A stretch of 48,637 nt of DNA, taken from positions 1 to 48,637 of the forward strand of contig WQSX01000018.1 in NCBI GenBank assembly GCA_009787625.1, in the 5' to 3' direction. The notes beneath the pieces were generated by a model. That model did not search any database. It was given only the letters and a program-made list of their open reading frames with translations, and was not told the DNA's origin. Shown here piece by piece: positions 25,389 to 33,843 of the stretch. The stretch is from Oscillospiraceae bacterium (GTDB taxonomy: Bacteria; Bacillota; Clostridia; Oscillospirales; Oscillospiraceae). The translations under genes were made by a program, and so were the position numbers. Position 1 is the stretch's first letter. The number at the start of each line of letters is the position of its first letter.

Positions 25389-26057
25389 CTAAGCCGGACA
25401 TTGCCTTGTGATCGGCAACATTATCTCCGTGGCAAACACACCTTCCTCGCTCTGCCTACTCACGTACCCGCCGTACTTCTTTACAACACCATCAATACGA
25501 AGCAGTCCGAATCCGCCGTCCTTTTTCGTGCTCACGTAGCGTTTTTTCGCATTTTCTGCTGTTGAGTTCGATACCGAAATGTATAGTTGCTCCTTGAAGA
25601 TACCTATATAGACACGGATAAAACGTGCATCTTCATCTTTTACATTTAAGCAAGCTTCTATTGCATTACTGAGTAAGTTTCCGACGATAATACATAGACC
25701 AATATCACTGAGCGGCAAATTTTTCGGAGCAGTTGCTTTTGTGTTTATTTTAATATTTTTGGAAGTAGCGAGCGAGAGTTTGCTGTTTAAAATTGCGTCG
25801 AGCATAATGTTCCCGGACTTTATGATTGCGTCAATTGAGGTCAAGTCTCTATCTAATTCGCTTAAATAGCTTTCCAATTTTGAGTAGTTTTCTTGCGCCA
25901 GATATGCTTTCATAAGTTGAATATGATTGTGGTAGTCGTGTCGCCAACCGCGTATTTGAGCATAAATATTTTGCACCTCTTCATAATGCGATGCAAGGAG
26001 CTCATTTTGATAGTCGGCATTAAGCCTGTCGATGAATCTTGATATTATATTTTTCAC
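25389..26057 (-). CDS. Soluble sensor histidine kinase without membrane domain (AgrC/HPK10-like)
   Basis: This 222-residue protein starts with a short helix and goes straight to the phosphoacceptor segment RHDYHNHI (His40), a dimerisation helix and a GHKL ATPase with GNLLSNAIEA (N box) and KKDGGFGLLRIDGVVKKYGG (G boxes). The AgrC/HPK10 group normally has five to seven membrane helices ahead of this; none are encoded here, and the start codon overlaps the regulator stop in ATGA, so no longer frame exists. It must sense something in the cytoplasm or through a partner protein. Confidence 0.88.
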   Translation of the reverse strand: MKNIISRFIDRLNADYQNELLASHYEEVQNIYAQIRGWRHDYHNHIQLMKAYLAQENYSKLESYLSELDRDLTSIDAIIKSGNIMLDAILNSKLSLATSKNIKINTKATAPKNLPLSDIGLCIIVGNLLSNAIEACLNVKDEDARFIRVYIGIFKEQLYISVSNSTAENAKKRYVSTKKDGGFGLLRIDGVVKKYGGYVSRQSEEGVFATEIMLPITRQCPA

Positions 26058-26770
26058 TGAGCGTCTCCCCTATGGTAACTGATAAAAGCTTTATTCAGTG
26101 TGTCATAACGCCTTCTGCTGAGTGGAACTTCTGCACCGTCATCTAAGTAAACTACTGTTTTTGAAATTTGCCTAATGTGCCTAAGTCCGACAATATATGA
26201 GCGGTGAACACGGCAAAAATCTTCAGCGAGAGCTGTTTCAAGCGCGCTTATAGATTCCTTGACTTCGATAATTTCGCTTGTTGTGTACACTACTACATTA
26301 TGTGCAAAAGCTTCAACGTAAGTTATGTCATCACAAAAAACTCTGGTTTGACCACTCTCTATTTTCAGAAGTAGTGATGTCTTTTTGGCACCCAAAAGTT
26401 GCACAGCCTTATCGAGCACTTCCGTCAGTTTTTCTTTGCTGACAGGTTTCATAAGATAATGCAGCGCAGATACATCATAACCCTCGGCAATAAAATCAGG
26501 AAACCCTGTTATAAACACAATTTGCATCTGCGCTCCGGAGGCACGGAGCTTTTTCGCAAGCTCTACCCCATCCATTTGTTTCATCTGAATGTCGAGCAAG
26601 AGAATGTCAAATGATTTATCTGCATCATATGTAAACAAAAAGGCCTCTGAACTGTCGAATGTGCAGACATCCACAGTCAGAGTGCTTTTTGCCGCCCAAC
26701 TTTGGATAAGGCTCGTGATGTATTCAGTTTCTGACTGCTCATCATCACAGATTGCAAGTTTGATTCTCAT
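26054..26770 (-). CDS. LytTR-family response regulator
   Basis: A receiver domain (about 1-120) with acidic residues Asp9 and Asp10, phosphoacceptor Asp60, Thr88 and Lys108 is joined to a LytTR DNA-binding domain (about 140-235) ending in EDFCRVHRSYIVGLRHI and EVPLSRRRY. This is the AgrA/LytR architecture. The start is the ATG at 26770 with GAGGA seven bases upstream. The kinase gene overlaps by four bases. A matching binding site stands before the ABC exporter downstream, the likely target. Hairpin element B ends 20 bases before the start codon. Confidence 0.93.
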   Translation of the reverse strand: MRIKLAICDDEQSETEYITSLIQSWAAKSTLTVDVCTFDSSEAFLFTYDADKSFDILLLDIQMKQMDGVELAKKLRASGAQMQIVFITGFPDFIAEGYDVSALHYLMKPVSKEKLTEVLDKAVQLLGAKKTSLLLKIESGQTRVFCDDITYVEAFAHNVVVYTTSEIIEVKESISALETALAEDFCRVHRSYIVGLRHIRQISKTVVYLDDGAEVPLSRRRYDTLNKAFISYHRGDAQ

Positions 26771-26790
26771 GCGAGTTCCTCGTGGTTCCC

Positions 26791-26886
26791 GCAGAGGCAA
26801 GGCAATTTGCTACGCTTTTTTGCGAGCCATCGGGATCTACACCGCTGTTCTCGCAAAAAAGACTACGCAAACTGCCTTGCCTCTGC
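26791..26886 (-). repeat. Covarying hairpin element, copy B
   Basis: Minus-strand hairpin with outer stem GCAGAGGCAAGGCAGTTTGC / GCAAATTGCCTTGCCTCTGC, inner stem TTTTTTGCGAG / CTCGCAAAAAA and the conserved core at 26824-26852. The lower stem differs from copy A on both sides (GAGGCAAGG against GATGATGGA), yet pairs. It fills the gap between xylB and the response regulator gene, in the direction of the latter. Confidence 0.9.
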
Positions 26887-26901
26887 TAATCTGTAGCAAA
26901 A

Positions 26902-28425
26902 CTATAACCCCGCCAGTTTGCCAAAGCTGTCTTTCATTGCCGGGTATAAATCGCAATATAGCTTATAATAGTCCTCGTATTTGGTCGAGTTCTCTTTAAT
27001 CGGATCTTGTGAGGGGTTTGTTTTGATTATGCTTTTGCACGCCTCTGAAACACTGCTGTATAGTCCCGTTCCTACGCCTGCCAGGATTGCGGCGCCCAGT
27101 GCGGGACCTTCTCTGTTTTGAATTGTGGTGACAGGCAGATTAAAGACATCGGCAATCATTTGGCGCCATACCGAACTTGTTCCTCCGCCGCCGGTTGCGT
27201 AAATCTCGCTAAACTCAACACCCATGCCCAGCAAAACATCAAGGTTTTGCCGTTGTGAGTAGACAACACCTTCTAAAACTGCACGGAGCATATCATATTT
27301 TGTGTGTATTGCTGAAAGCCCAAAGAACACGCCGCGTGAGTTCGGGTCGAGAATCGGACTGCGCTCACCCATGAGGTACGGCAGGTAAATCAGCCGATTT
27401 GCACCAATCGGCACTCTCTTTGCTTGAGCTGTCATAATTTCGTAAGGGTCTTGCTCCAGTCCTTTTGCAGTATTCATTTCAGGAGCAAAGAAGTTGTTGC
27501 GAAGCCACTGGAGCGACATACCTGCCGCGAGTGTGCAACTCATCACAGTCCAAGCGCCCGGCACAGCGGAGCAAAAAGTGTGCACTCTGCCACCGGGATC
27601 AACCGCAACAGAATCTGCGTGTGCGAATATAACTCCCGAGGTACCGATAGTGATAAATGCTTTACCTTTTTCGACAACTCCCGTTCCGATTGCGGCGGCG
27701 GCATTGTCTCCCCCACCGTAGACAACCGGTGTACCCTCAGACAGCCCCGTAAGTGCGGCAACTTCGGCAGTTATATGACCTGCAAGCTCAGAGGATTCAT
27801 GTACGTCAGGCAGTAAAGAATGGTCAATTTCCAGCTTTTTAAGCACCTCATCTGACCAACAGCGGTTCGGCACATCAAGCATATTCATACCTGCCGCATC
27901 ACTGACTTCCGCACCGTATTTGCCCGTGAGCTTATAGCGCAGATAGTCTTTTGGTAAAAGAATATGACGGCAACGCTTATATACTTCGGGTTCATTATTA
28001 CGCACCCAAAGGATTTTACCCGCCGTAAACCCTGTAAGTGCCGGGTTTGCAGTGAGCTCAATGAGACGTGCGGCTCCTACCCTGTTTGTTATATCTGCAC
28101 ACTCAGCCGCTGTTCTGCCGTCACACCAAATGATGCTCTTACGCAGAACTTCACCATTTTCATCAAGCATTACAAGACCATGCATCTGTCCGGAAAAACC
28201 AATACCTGCTACATCTTTTGCACTTATTTTAGATTCCGCCATAACCGACTGTAAAGTCTTTACGCAAGCATCCCACCAATCAGCGGGATCCTGCTCTGCC
28301 CAGCCATTTTCAGGTTGGTAGAGCGGATATTCAACGGTTGATGAAGCGATAGCCTTACCAAATTCATCAAAAAGCACAGTTTTTGTACCGGACGTGCCTA
28401 AATCAATTCCAATAAGATATTTCAT
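26902..28425 (-). CDS. xylB: Xylulokinase
   Basis: FGGY-family sugar kinase; phosphorylates D-xylulose to xylulose 5-phosphate for the pentose phosphate pathway. N-terminal IGIDLGTSGTKTVLFDE binds phosphate; WAEQDPADWW, the catalytic GGGDNAAAAIG and the C-terminal ATPase part ATGGGGTSSVWRQMIADVF are typical of XylB. The length of 507 residues is normal. GGAG lies 11 bases before the ATG. No xylose isomerase gene is in the window. The two xylanases about 13 kb away support a xylose role over other FGGY sugars. Confidence 0.93.
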   Translation of the reverse strand: MKYLIGIDLGTSGTKTVLFDEFGKAIASSTVEYPLYQPENGWAEQDPADWWDACVKTLQSVMAESKISAKDVAGIGFSGQMHGLVMLDENGEVLRKSIIWCDGRTAAECADITNRVGAARLIELTANPALTGFTAGKILWVRNNEPEVYKRCRHILLPKDYLRYKLTGKYGAEVSDAAGMNMLDVPNRCWSDEVLKKLEIDHSLLPDVHESSELAGHITAEVAALTGLSEGTPVVYGGGDNAAAAIGTGVVEKGKAFITIGTSGVIFAHADSVAVDPGGRVHTFCSAVPGAWTVMSCTLAAGMSLQWLRNNFFAPEMNTAKGLEQDPYEIMTAQAKRVPIGANRLIYLPYLMGERSPILDPNSRGVFFGLSAIHTKYDMLRAVLEGVVYSQRQNLDVLLGMGVEFSEIYATGGGGTSSVWRQMIADVFNLPVTTIQNREGPALGAAILAGVGTGLYSSVSEACKSIIKTNPSQDPIKENSTKYEDYYKLYCDLYPAMKDSFGKLAGL

Positions 28426-28452
28426 ACTGATTACAACTCCTTTTTTAAAAAT

Positions 28453-28527
28453 GTAACTATATCACCAGTCTAGCAGATGATGGGCAGTTTGCACTGCTCA
28501 TCATCTGCGAGAGGGCTGAATAGTTAC
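28453..28527. repeat. Short hairpin element without core, copy F
   Basis: The outer stem of the element family is present (GCAGATGATGGGCAGT / ACTGCTCATCATCTGC, 28473-28508, with a four-base loop), but the inner stem and the conserved core are missing. Flanking GTAACTAT (28453-28460) and ATAGTTAC (28520-28527) form perfect terminal inverted repeats shared with copy E. It lies between the alcohol dehydrogenase and xylB. Confidence 0.75.
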
Positions 28528-28538
28528 TTTAGAATTTC

Positions 28539-29723
28539 CTACAGAGCAAGCTTATAGATGTTGTATATATCATCTGCTGTCAGGTGTTTGAAGTTGCCGA
28601 TTGCATCTCCGCGGTGCATGACACATTTATCAGCCATTTCGCGAAGTCTATCCTCACCGATTTTCACTTGACTCAGGCGAATCGGAAGTCCAAGAGAAGT
28701 GTAGTAGTTTTCAAGGCGTGTTATGCCTTCGTTTATAGCATGTAGAGCTTGGTCGCCCGCGTAATCGACATCAAAGACACGTCTAAAGAATTGTAAGAAG
28801 CGAGCGGGATCCTCTTTCCAGCAGTAACGCATCCATGCGGGGAATACGATGGACAGTCCTTCACCGTGATAGATGTCATAAATTGCACTGAGTTCATGCT
28901 CAATTTGGTGGCTCGCCCAATCGCCGACTCTGCCTGTGCTTAACATGTCGTTGTGAGCAATTGTGCCTGCCCACATGACCTCTGCTTTGATGTCATAGTC
29001 GGTTTGAAAATCTTGAGCAAGTTTTGAAAAATGAAGCATTGAGCGTATATTTGCTTCGAGCAACCTGTCTGTAACATCGACATGCTTCTCTTTTGTAAAA
29101 TATCTCTCAAACATATGCGCCATAATATCAGAGCAACCGCAAGCTACTTGATATGCGGGCAGAGTAAATGTATACTCGGGGTTTAAAATTGAAAATACAG
29201 GGATTAGCAGTTCAGAGCCAATGTCTCTTTTCATCAGACCTTCGTCATTTGAAACAACACTGCTTGGTGAAGATTCACTGCCGGCGGCAGGGATTGTCAA
29301 AACAGTACCGATTGGAGTTAAAGGTCCTTTTAAATCCGACATCTGCGACTTGCCTATGTATAAATCCCAAACATCTCCATCATACGCAATACCTGCGGCA
29401 ATGCCTTTTGCCGAGTCGATAACGCTGCCACCGCCAATGGCTAAAATGAAATCAACATTATTTTTGCGGCAAAGTTCTATACCTTCTCTGACAAGGGTAA
29501 CGCGAGGATTTGGTTGGACGCCCGATAACTCAAAAGAGTTTATGCCTAAGTCCTTTAAAGCCTCACTCACCATGTCATATACACCATTTTTCTTTATTGA
29601 GCCACCGCCGTAGTGGAAAAGAACATTTTTCACATTGCGTTTTTTGAGCTGCTCTTTAAAAGCCGCCTCAGGTTCACGTCCGAAAATTAATTCTGTGGGT
29701 ACCGAAAATTTAAAGTTTTGCAT
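28539..29723 (-). CDS. Iron-containing alcohol dehydrogenase (YqhD/BdhA-like)
   Basis: A 394-residue NAD(P)H-dependent enzyme reducing aldehydes to alcohols. The N-terminal dinucleotide fold shows GGGSVIDSAKGIAAG; metal ligands are in CSDIMAHMFERYF and SHQIEHELSAIYDIYHGEGLSIVFPAW. The sequence is closest in layout to the butanol dehydrogenase/YqhD group, often NADPH-dependent. AGGAG precedes the ATG by nine bases. It is upstream of xylB in the same direction and may help dispose of reducing power during sugar fermentation; the true substrate is unknown. Confidence 0.9.
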   Translation of the reverse strand: MQNFKFSVPTELIFGREPEAAFKEQLKKRNVKNVLFHYGGGSIKKNGVYDMVSEALKDLGINSFELSGVQPNPRVTLVREGIELCRKNNVDFILAIGGGSVIDSAKGIAAGIAYDGDVWDLYIGKSQMSDLKGPLTPIGTVLTIPAAGSESSPSSVVSNDEGLMKRDIGSELLIPVFSILNPEYTFTLPAYQVACGCSDIMAHMFERYFTKEKHVDVTDRLLEANIRSMLHFSKLAQDFQTDYDIKAEVMWAGTIAHNDMLSTGRVGDWASHQIEHELSAIYDIYHGEGLSIVFPAWMRYCWKEDPARFLQFFRRVFDVDYAGDQALHAINEGITRLENYYTSLGLPIRLSQVKIGEDRLREMADKCVMHRGDAIGNFKHLTADDIYNIYKLAL

Positions 29724-29761
29724 TGCTTGATTCTCCTATTCTAAAATTTAATTATGGGTTT

Positions 29762-30448
29762 TTATTTTAATTTTTCTAAGGCTTCTTTTGCCGCCTCTTG
29801 CTGCGCGCCTTTTTTTGTCTTGCCAACGCCTGTTCCGAGAACCACATCATCTACGATAACTTCAACGTGAAAAGTCTTATCATGGTCAGGCCCGCGCTCG
29901 TCGCTTAAGTTATAATAATAAACTTTATCGGGTGTCAGTTGAATTAGTTCTTGCAGCAACGTTTTATAATCAGCTATTTTTTCCTTTGGTTTTTTCGAGT
30001 GCAAAGTAAAACGGCTTGAAATTAAATCATAAACTGGCTCAAAGCCACCGTCGAGGTAAATAGCCGCAAGTAAAGCTTCAAAAGCATCTGCAAGTATGGA
30101 GGGTCTTGTGCGTCCACCGGTATTTTCTTCACCTTTGCCTAGTTTGATGTAAGAGCCGAGGTCAAGTGTAATCGCAAGTTCTGCCAGATTTTTCTCACAT
30201 ATAAACTCAGCACGGAGCCTTGACATACTGCCCTCTTTTTGCAGAGGATTGCCACTGTAGATAATCAGAGCTACAATCATGCCAAGCAGCGAGTCACCAA
30301 GAAACTCAAGCCGCTCATTACTGAGAGACCTGTCACCCATGCTATCATTGGCATATGAGCTATGTGTCATAGCTTGAGCTAAAAAGGTCTTATTTTTGAA
30401 TGTATAGTTTAACTGCTCTTGCAATTTCAGCAATTGCTCGTTGTTCAT
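29762..30448 (-). CDS. rnc: Ribonuclease III
   Basis: Cuts double-stranded RNA in rRNA maturation and mRNA turnover. The catalytic domain carries NERLEFLGDS (residues 44-53, with Glu48 and Asp52) and DAFEALLAAIYLDGG (Asp121, Glu124); a double-stranded RNA binding domain covers about 158-228, ending in KTKKGAQQEAAKEALEKL. The length of 228 residues is normal. It lies downstream of plsX, but acpP, usually between them, is absent, and smc does not follow directly. Confidence 0.96.
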   Translation of the reverse strand: MNNEQLLKLQEQLNYTFKNKTFLAQAMTHSSYANDSMGDRSLSNERLEFLGDSLLGMIVALIIYSGNPLQKEGSMSRLRAEFICEKNLAELAITLDLGSYIKLGKGEENTGGRTRPSILADAFEALLAAIYLDGGFEPVYDLISSRFTLHSKKPKEKIADYKTLLQELIQLTPDKVYYYNLSDERGPDHDKTFHVEVIVDDVVLGTGVGKTKKGAQQEAAKEALEKLK

Positions 30449-30597
30449 ATTTGAATTTCAACTTTCCTGACTCTGCATGATTTACAATTTTACACCAGCA
30501 TAACATATTTCAAATAACAAATAAACAGATATGCTCATTATTCATGGAATTGCGGCTTGGGGACCTTAGTGACGTGGTATGTGTGAACAGTAATTAC

Positions 30598-31611
30598 TCA
30601 TTCATCAGAAGAAATTTTCATTTGCTCCACATTTTTTGAAAGCCTTGATGCAACATTTGAGCCTACTTCCCCTATTGCCTGCCTTATGGCAGATTCAAAT
30701 GCCATTGCATTTGATGAGCCATGCGCTTTAATAACGGGTTTTGAAATCCCCAAAAGCGCAGTGCCTCCGATTAAGTCAGGATTGAGCTTGTCCTTTAACC
30801 CTCTCATTTTGTTTTTGATAATTAATGCCGAAATTTTTGTGAGGGCGGTACTCATAAACACAGATTTTAGTTCAGACATGAGGAGTGAAGCTGTACCCTC
30901 AACCGCTTTTAGAAAGATGTTCCCTGTAAACCCATCGCTCACCAGAACATCACAAGCTCCACCCATAGCATCTTTTGACTCAACATTGCCGACAAAGTTA
31001 AGTGTAGATTTCTCTAGGAGCGCATAAGTTTCAAGCTGTAGTGAAGTTCCCTTTGTGCTTTCGGCACCATTATTTAAAAGCCCAACACGAGGATTTTTGA
31101 TTTTTAGCACACCTTCTGCGTAATAAAACCCCATGTATGCAAATTGCAGTAAATATTCAGGAGTACAGTCGGAGTTTGCACCGCAGTCAATGAGTACAAA
31201 TTTACCTGTTTTACTGGGAAGAACGGGAGCAAGTGCGGCACGCCGGAGTCCGCGCACACGCTTTGTAATTAAAGTAGCCCCCGAAAGCAACGCACCCGTA
31301 CTGCCCGCAGAGACAAATGCATCACCCGCACCATCACGAAGCATAGTAAGACCAACGTTTAATGAAGATTGCTTCTTCACACGAATAACTGTAGCCGGGT
31401 CATCTTCCATCAGAACAACCTCAGGAGCATCAACAATTTCCACACGTTTAGGAAGCTCGTCTATGCCTAGCTTTTTCATCGAACCTAAAATAGACTCTTC
31501 TCTACCCACAAGAACTATATCAACATCAAGATTTTTAGCGGCATTAAACGCCCCCAAAACAATCTCATCAGGGGCATTATCCCCACCCATAGCATCTGCA
31601 ATAATTTTCAT
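30598..31611 (-). CDS. plsX: Phosphate acyltransferase PlsX
   Basis: Makes acyl-phosphate from acyl-ACP as the first step of phospholipid synthesis with PlsY. The N-terminus MKIIADAMGGDNAPDEIVLGA is diagnostic, followed by SAGSTGALLSGA, VLIDCGANSDC and LVSDGFTGNIFLK. The length of 337 residues is typical. The start codon overlaps the trmFO stop by four bases, so translation is coupled. Confidence 0.96.
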   Translation of the reverse strand: MKIIADAMGGDNAPDEIVLGAFNAAKNLDVDIVLVGREESILGSMKKLGIDELPKRVEIVDAPEVVLMEDDPATVIRVKKQSSLNVGLTMLRDGAGDAFVSAGSTGALLSGATLITKRVRGLRRAALAPVLPSKTGKFVLIDCGANSDCTPEYLLQFAYMGFYYAEGVLKIKNPRVGLLNNGAESTKGTSLQLETYALLEKSTLNFVGNVESKDAMGGACDVLVSDGFTGNIFLKAVEGTASLLMSELKSVFMSTALTKISALIIKNKMRGLKDKLNPDLIGGTALLGISKPVIKAHGSSNAMAFESAIRQAIGEVGSNVASRLSKNVEQMKISSDE

Positions 31612-32918
31612 TGTAACGTACCAACCTTCCCGTTTATAACATCAAGCGCCCTTGCGGAAATTGCTTGATTCTTCTCTCTCTTGCCTTTGATTCTGTACCC
31701 CAGAGGCTCAATTAACCCGAAGTTTATATTCATCGGCTGAAAATCTGATACAGAGCCGCCTGAAATGTAGAGTGTGAGCGCACCTATGGCTGTCTCTCTT
31801 GGAAAATCATAATGCGGCTCTCCTTGCAACTCACGGGATAATTCAAGACCCGCAAGTAAACCCGAAGATGCAGACTCCACATAACCTTCAACACCTGTTA
31901 TTTGCCCTGCAAAACTAATGCGCGGATCTGATTTTAAGCGATAATATCTGTCAAGCAGCTTTGGAGAATTTATATAAGTATTTCTATGCATAACACCGTA
32001 ACGTGCAAATTCAGCATTTTTAAGTGCAGGAATCATTGAGAAAATACGCTTTTGTTCCGAAAATTTAAGATGAGTCTGAAAACCCACAAGATTGTATAGA
32101 GTTCCCTCCGCATTATCTCTGCGAAGCTGAATCACAGCATGAGGCACTTTTCCTGTCTTAGGGTCCCTCAGACCCACAGGCTTTAACGGACCGAACCGCA
32201 TTGTATCTACACCCCGGCCCGCCATAATTTCGATAGGCATACAGCCCTCAAATATCATAGATTTCTCAAACCCATGAATCTCGGCAGTATCGGCACGAGT
32301 AAGCTCCGAAGTGAAAGCGGTATATTGCTCCAAATCCATAGGGCAGTTGATGTAATCAGCATCACCCTTATCATATCGTGAAGCCAAATAAGCATTATTC
32401 ATATCAATGCTATCATAAGTGACAATCGGTGCGGCGGCATCAAAAAAACTGAGAAAATTAGTATCTGCAAACAGTTCAGCAATTTTAAGGGCAAAAGCAT
32501 CTGAAGTAAGAGGTCCGGTAGCAATAACAACTCGACCATCGGGTATATCCGTCACTTCACCGCTTTTAACCGAAACAAGCGGATGATTTTCAAGAAGCGA
32601 AGTAACACGCTCAGAAAAACGCTCACGATCAACAGCCAACGCCCCGCCTGCGGGAATCTTTGTCTCATCGGCAACTTTGATAATAAGGCTCCCAAGTCTC
32701 CGCATTTCCTCTTTCAAAAGCCCAACAGCATTTGATAAATCAGAAGAACGAAGCGAATTTGAACAAACGAGCTCGGCAAAACCATTAGAAACATGCGCAG
32801 GAGACATTTTATCAGGCTTCATCTCAAAAAGCTCAACATTTATGCCTTGCTGAGCAAGTTGCCAAGCCGCCTCACACCCGGCAAGACCCGCACCAATGAT
32901 TTTAACACAATTACTCAA
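31608..32918 (-). CDS. trmFO: Folate-dependent tRNA (uracil-54-C5)-methyltransferase TrmFO
   Basis: FAD enzyme using methylene-tetrahydrofolate to form ribothymidine 54 in tRNA. It has the FAD motif IIGAGLAGCEAAWQLA, then ELVCSNSLRS, VIATGPLTS and a C-terminal FQPMNINFGL with KGKREKNQA. The start is placed at a TTG (32918) because GGGAG lies 11 bases upstream; the GTG at 32930 would overlap that site. About 436 residues, normal for the family. Hairpin element C lies in its leader. Confidence 0.94.
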   Translation of the reverse strand: MSNCVKIIGAGLAGCEAAWQLAQQGINVELFEMKPDKMSPAHVSNGFAELVCSNSLRSSDLSNAVGLLKEEMRRLGSLIIKVADETKIPAGGALAVDRERFSERVTSLLENHPLVSVKSGEVTDIPDGRVVIATGPLTSDAFALKIAELFADTNFLSFFDAAAPIVTYDSIDMNNAYLASRYDKGDADYINCPMDLEQYTAFTSELTRADTAEIHGFEKSMIFEGCMPIEIMAGRGVDTMRFGPLKPVGLRDPKTGKVPHAVIQLRRDNAEGTLYNLVGFQTHLKFSEQKRIFSMIPALKNAEFARYGVMHRNTYINSPKLLDRYYRLKSDPRISFAGQITGVEGYVESASSGLLAGLELSRELQGEPHYDFPRETAIGALTLYISGGSVSDFQPMNINFGLIEPLGYRIKGKREKNQAISARALDVINGKVGTLQ

Positions 32919-32940
32919 TACGTATATCACTCCCGGCTAG

Positions 32941-33036
32941 GCAGATGATATGCTGTTTGCGGAGTCTTTTTTTCGAGAACAGCGGTGTAGATCCCGATGG
33001 CTCGAAAAAAAGCGGAGCAAATTGCATATTATCTGC
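32941..33036 (+). repeat. Covarying hairpin element, copy C
   Basis: Plus-strand hairpin: outer stem GCAGATGATATGC...GCATATTATCTGC, inner stem TTTTTTTCGAG / CTCGAAAAAAA, core at 32975-33003. It lies in the predicted trmFO leader in the opposite direction, and its edge is 22 bases before the trmFO start codon. Confidence 0.85.
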
Positions 33037-33096
33037 CGGATTGTTTACGGCGGATACCGATTAAACATAACGAAATAGGGCAAAACTACTGTGAAA

Positions 33097-33125
33097 ACTA
33101 TAGCATATATACGCAGTCAAATCAA
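33097..33125 (-). promoter_or_regulatory. Promoter of trmFO-plsX-rnc
   Basis: On the minus strand TTGATT (33125-33120) and TATAGT (33102-33097) are 17 bases apart. The transcript would start near 33090 and carry hairpin element C in its leader. Confidence 0.6.
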
Positions 33126-33165
33126 ACAAAATTTTACTATAGTGAGAAACTATAGCGAGAAGCTC

Positions 33166-33843
33166 TTAGGTATAATCCCCTGTATACTCAACCAACACGA
33201 CATTATCAACACCATTTGTTTCCTTCAGCGGTTTTAAGAATGATGTGTCACCCTTGCGAACTTTAACTTCAACAGTCATCTCAGTAAAGCCCATGCCAAT
33301 TGTTTTGTTTTTCAGTTTGTGAGAAATTTTCCCCAGTTTTGCTGAGACATCTTCTTCAACACCCTCATCGTCGTTATAACGTATTATGAGCAAAAAGGCA
33401 CGCTTGTCACTCCCCAGAGCTATAAACAGAATATACATAATCGCAATGAATGCCGTGCCTATTAAAGCAACCAGGTAAAGTCGCGCTCCTGCCGTAAGCC
33501 CTGCGCCGACTCCCCAGAAGAGGAATCCGACATCCAGTGGGTCTTTAACTGCCGCCCTGAAACGCACTACGCTTAAAGCCCCTACCATACCAAGTGTTAG
33601 CACCAGGTTAGTCCCAATAGTAATAATGATAAACGAGGTAATGACACACACCATTATTATGAGCAGGTTAAAGCTCTCGCTATACATCACGCCTTTATGG
33701 AAAAAGCGGTACACCAAAAATATTACCAACCCGCAGAAGCCGGCAACAGCCAGTGATGCTAAGACATTAAGAGGTTGCAAATCCTCCAAAATAATGATTT
33801 GTGGGTCTAAGAGCCATTCAAGTAGTACTTCAAATCTTCCCAT
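33166..33843 (-). CDS. DUF4956 membrane protein
   Basis: A 225-residue protein with about four membrane helices in residues 20-145 and a soluble C-terminal domain of about 80 residues with a ferredoxin-like pattern of alternating strands. The segment GMVGALSVVRFRAAVKDPLDVGFLFWGVGAGL is the DUF4956 signature. The family is known to travel with VTC and CotH genes; its biochemical role is undefined. It overlaps the VTC gene by 14 bases, so the two are co-translated. Confidence 0.88.
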   Translation of the reverse strand: MGRFEVLLEWLLDPQIIILEDLQPLNVLASLAVAGFCGLVIFLVYRFFHKGVMYSESFNLLIIMVCVITSFIIITIGTNLVLTLGMVGALSVVRFRAAVKDPLDVGFLFWGVGAGLTAGARLYLVALIGTAFIAIMYILFIALGSDKRAFLLIIRYNDDEGVEEDVSAKLGKISHKLKNKTIGMGFTEMTVEVKVRKGDTSFLKPLKETNGVDNVVLVEYTGDYT

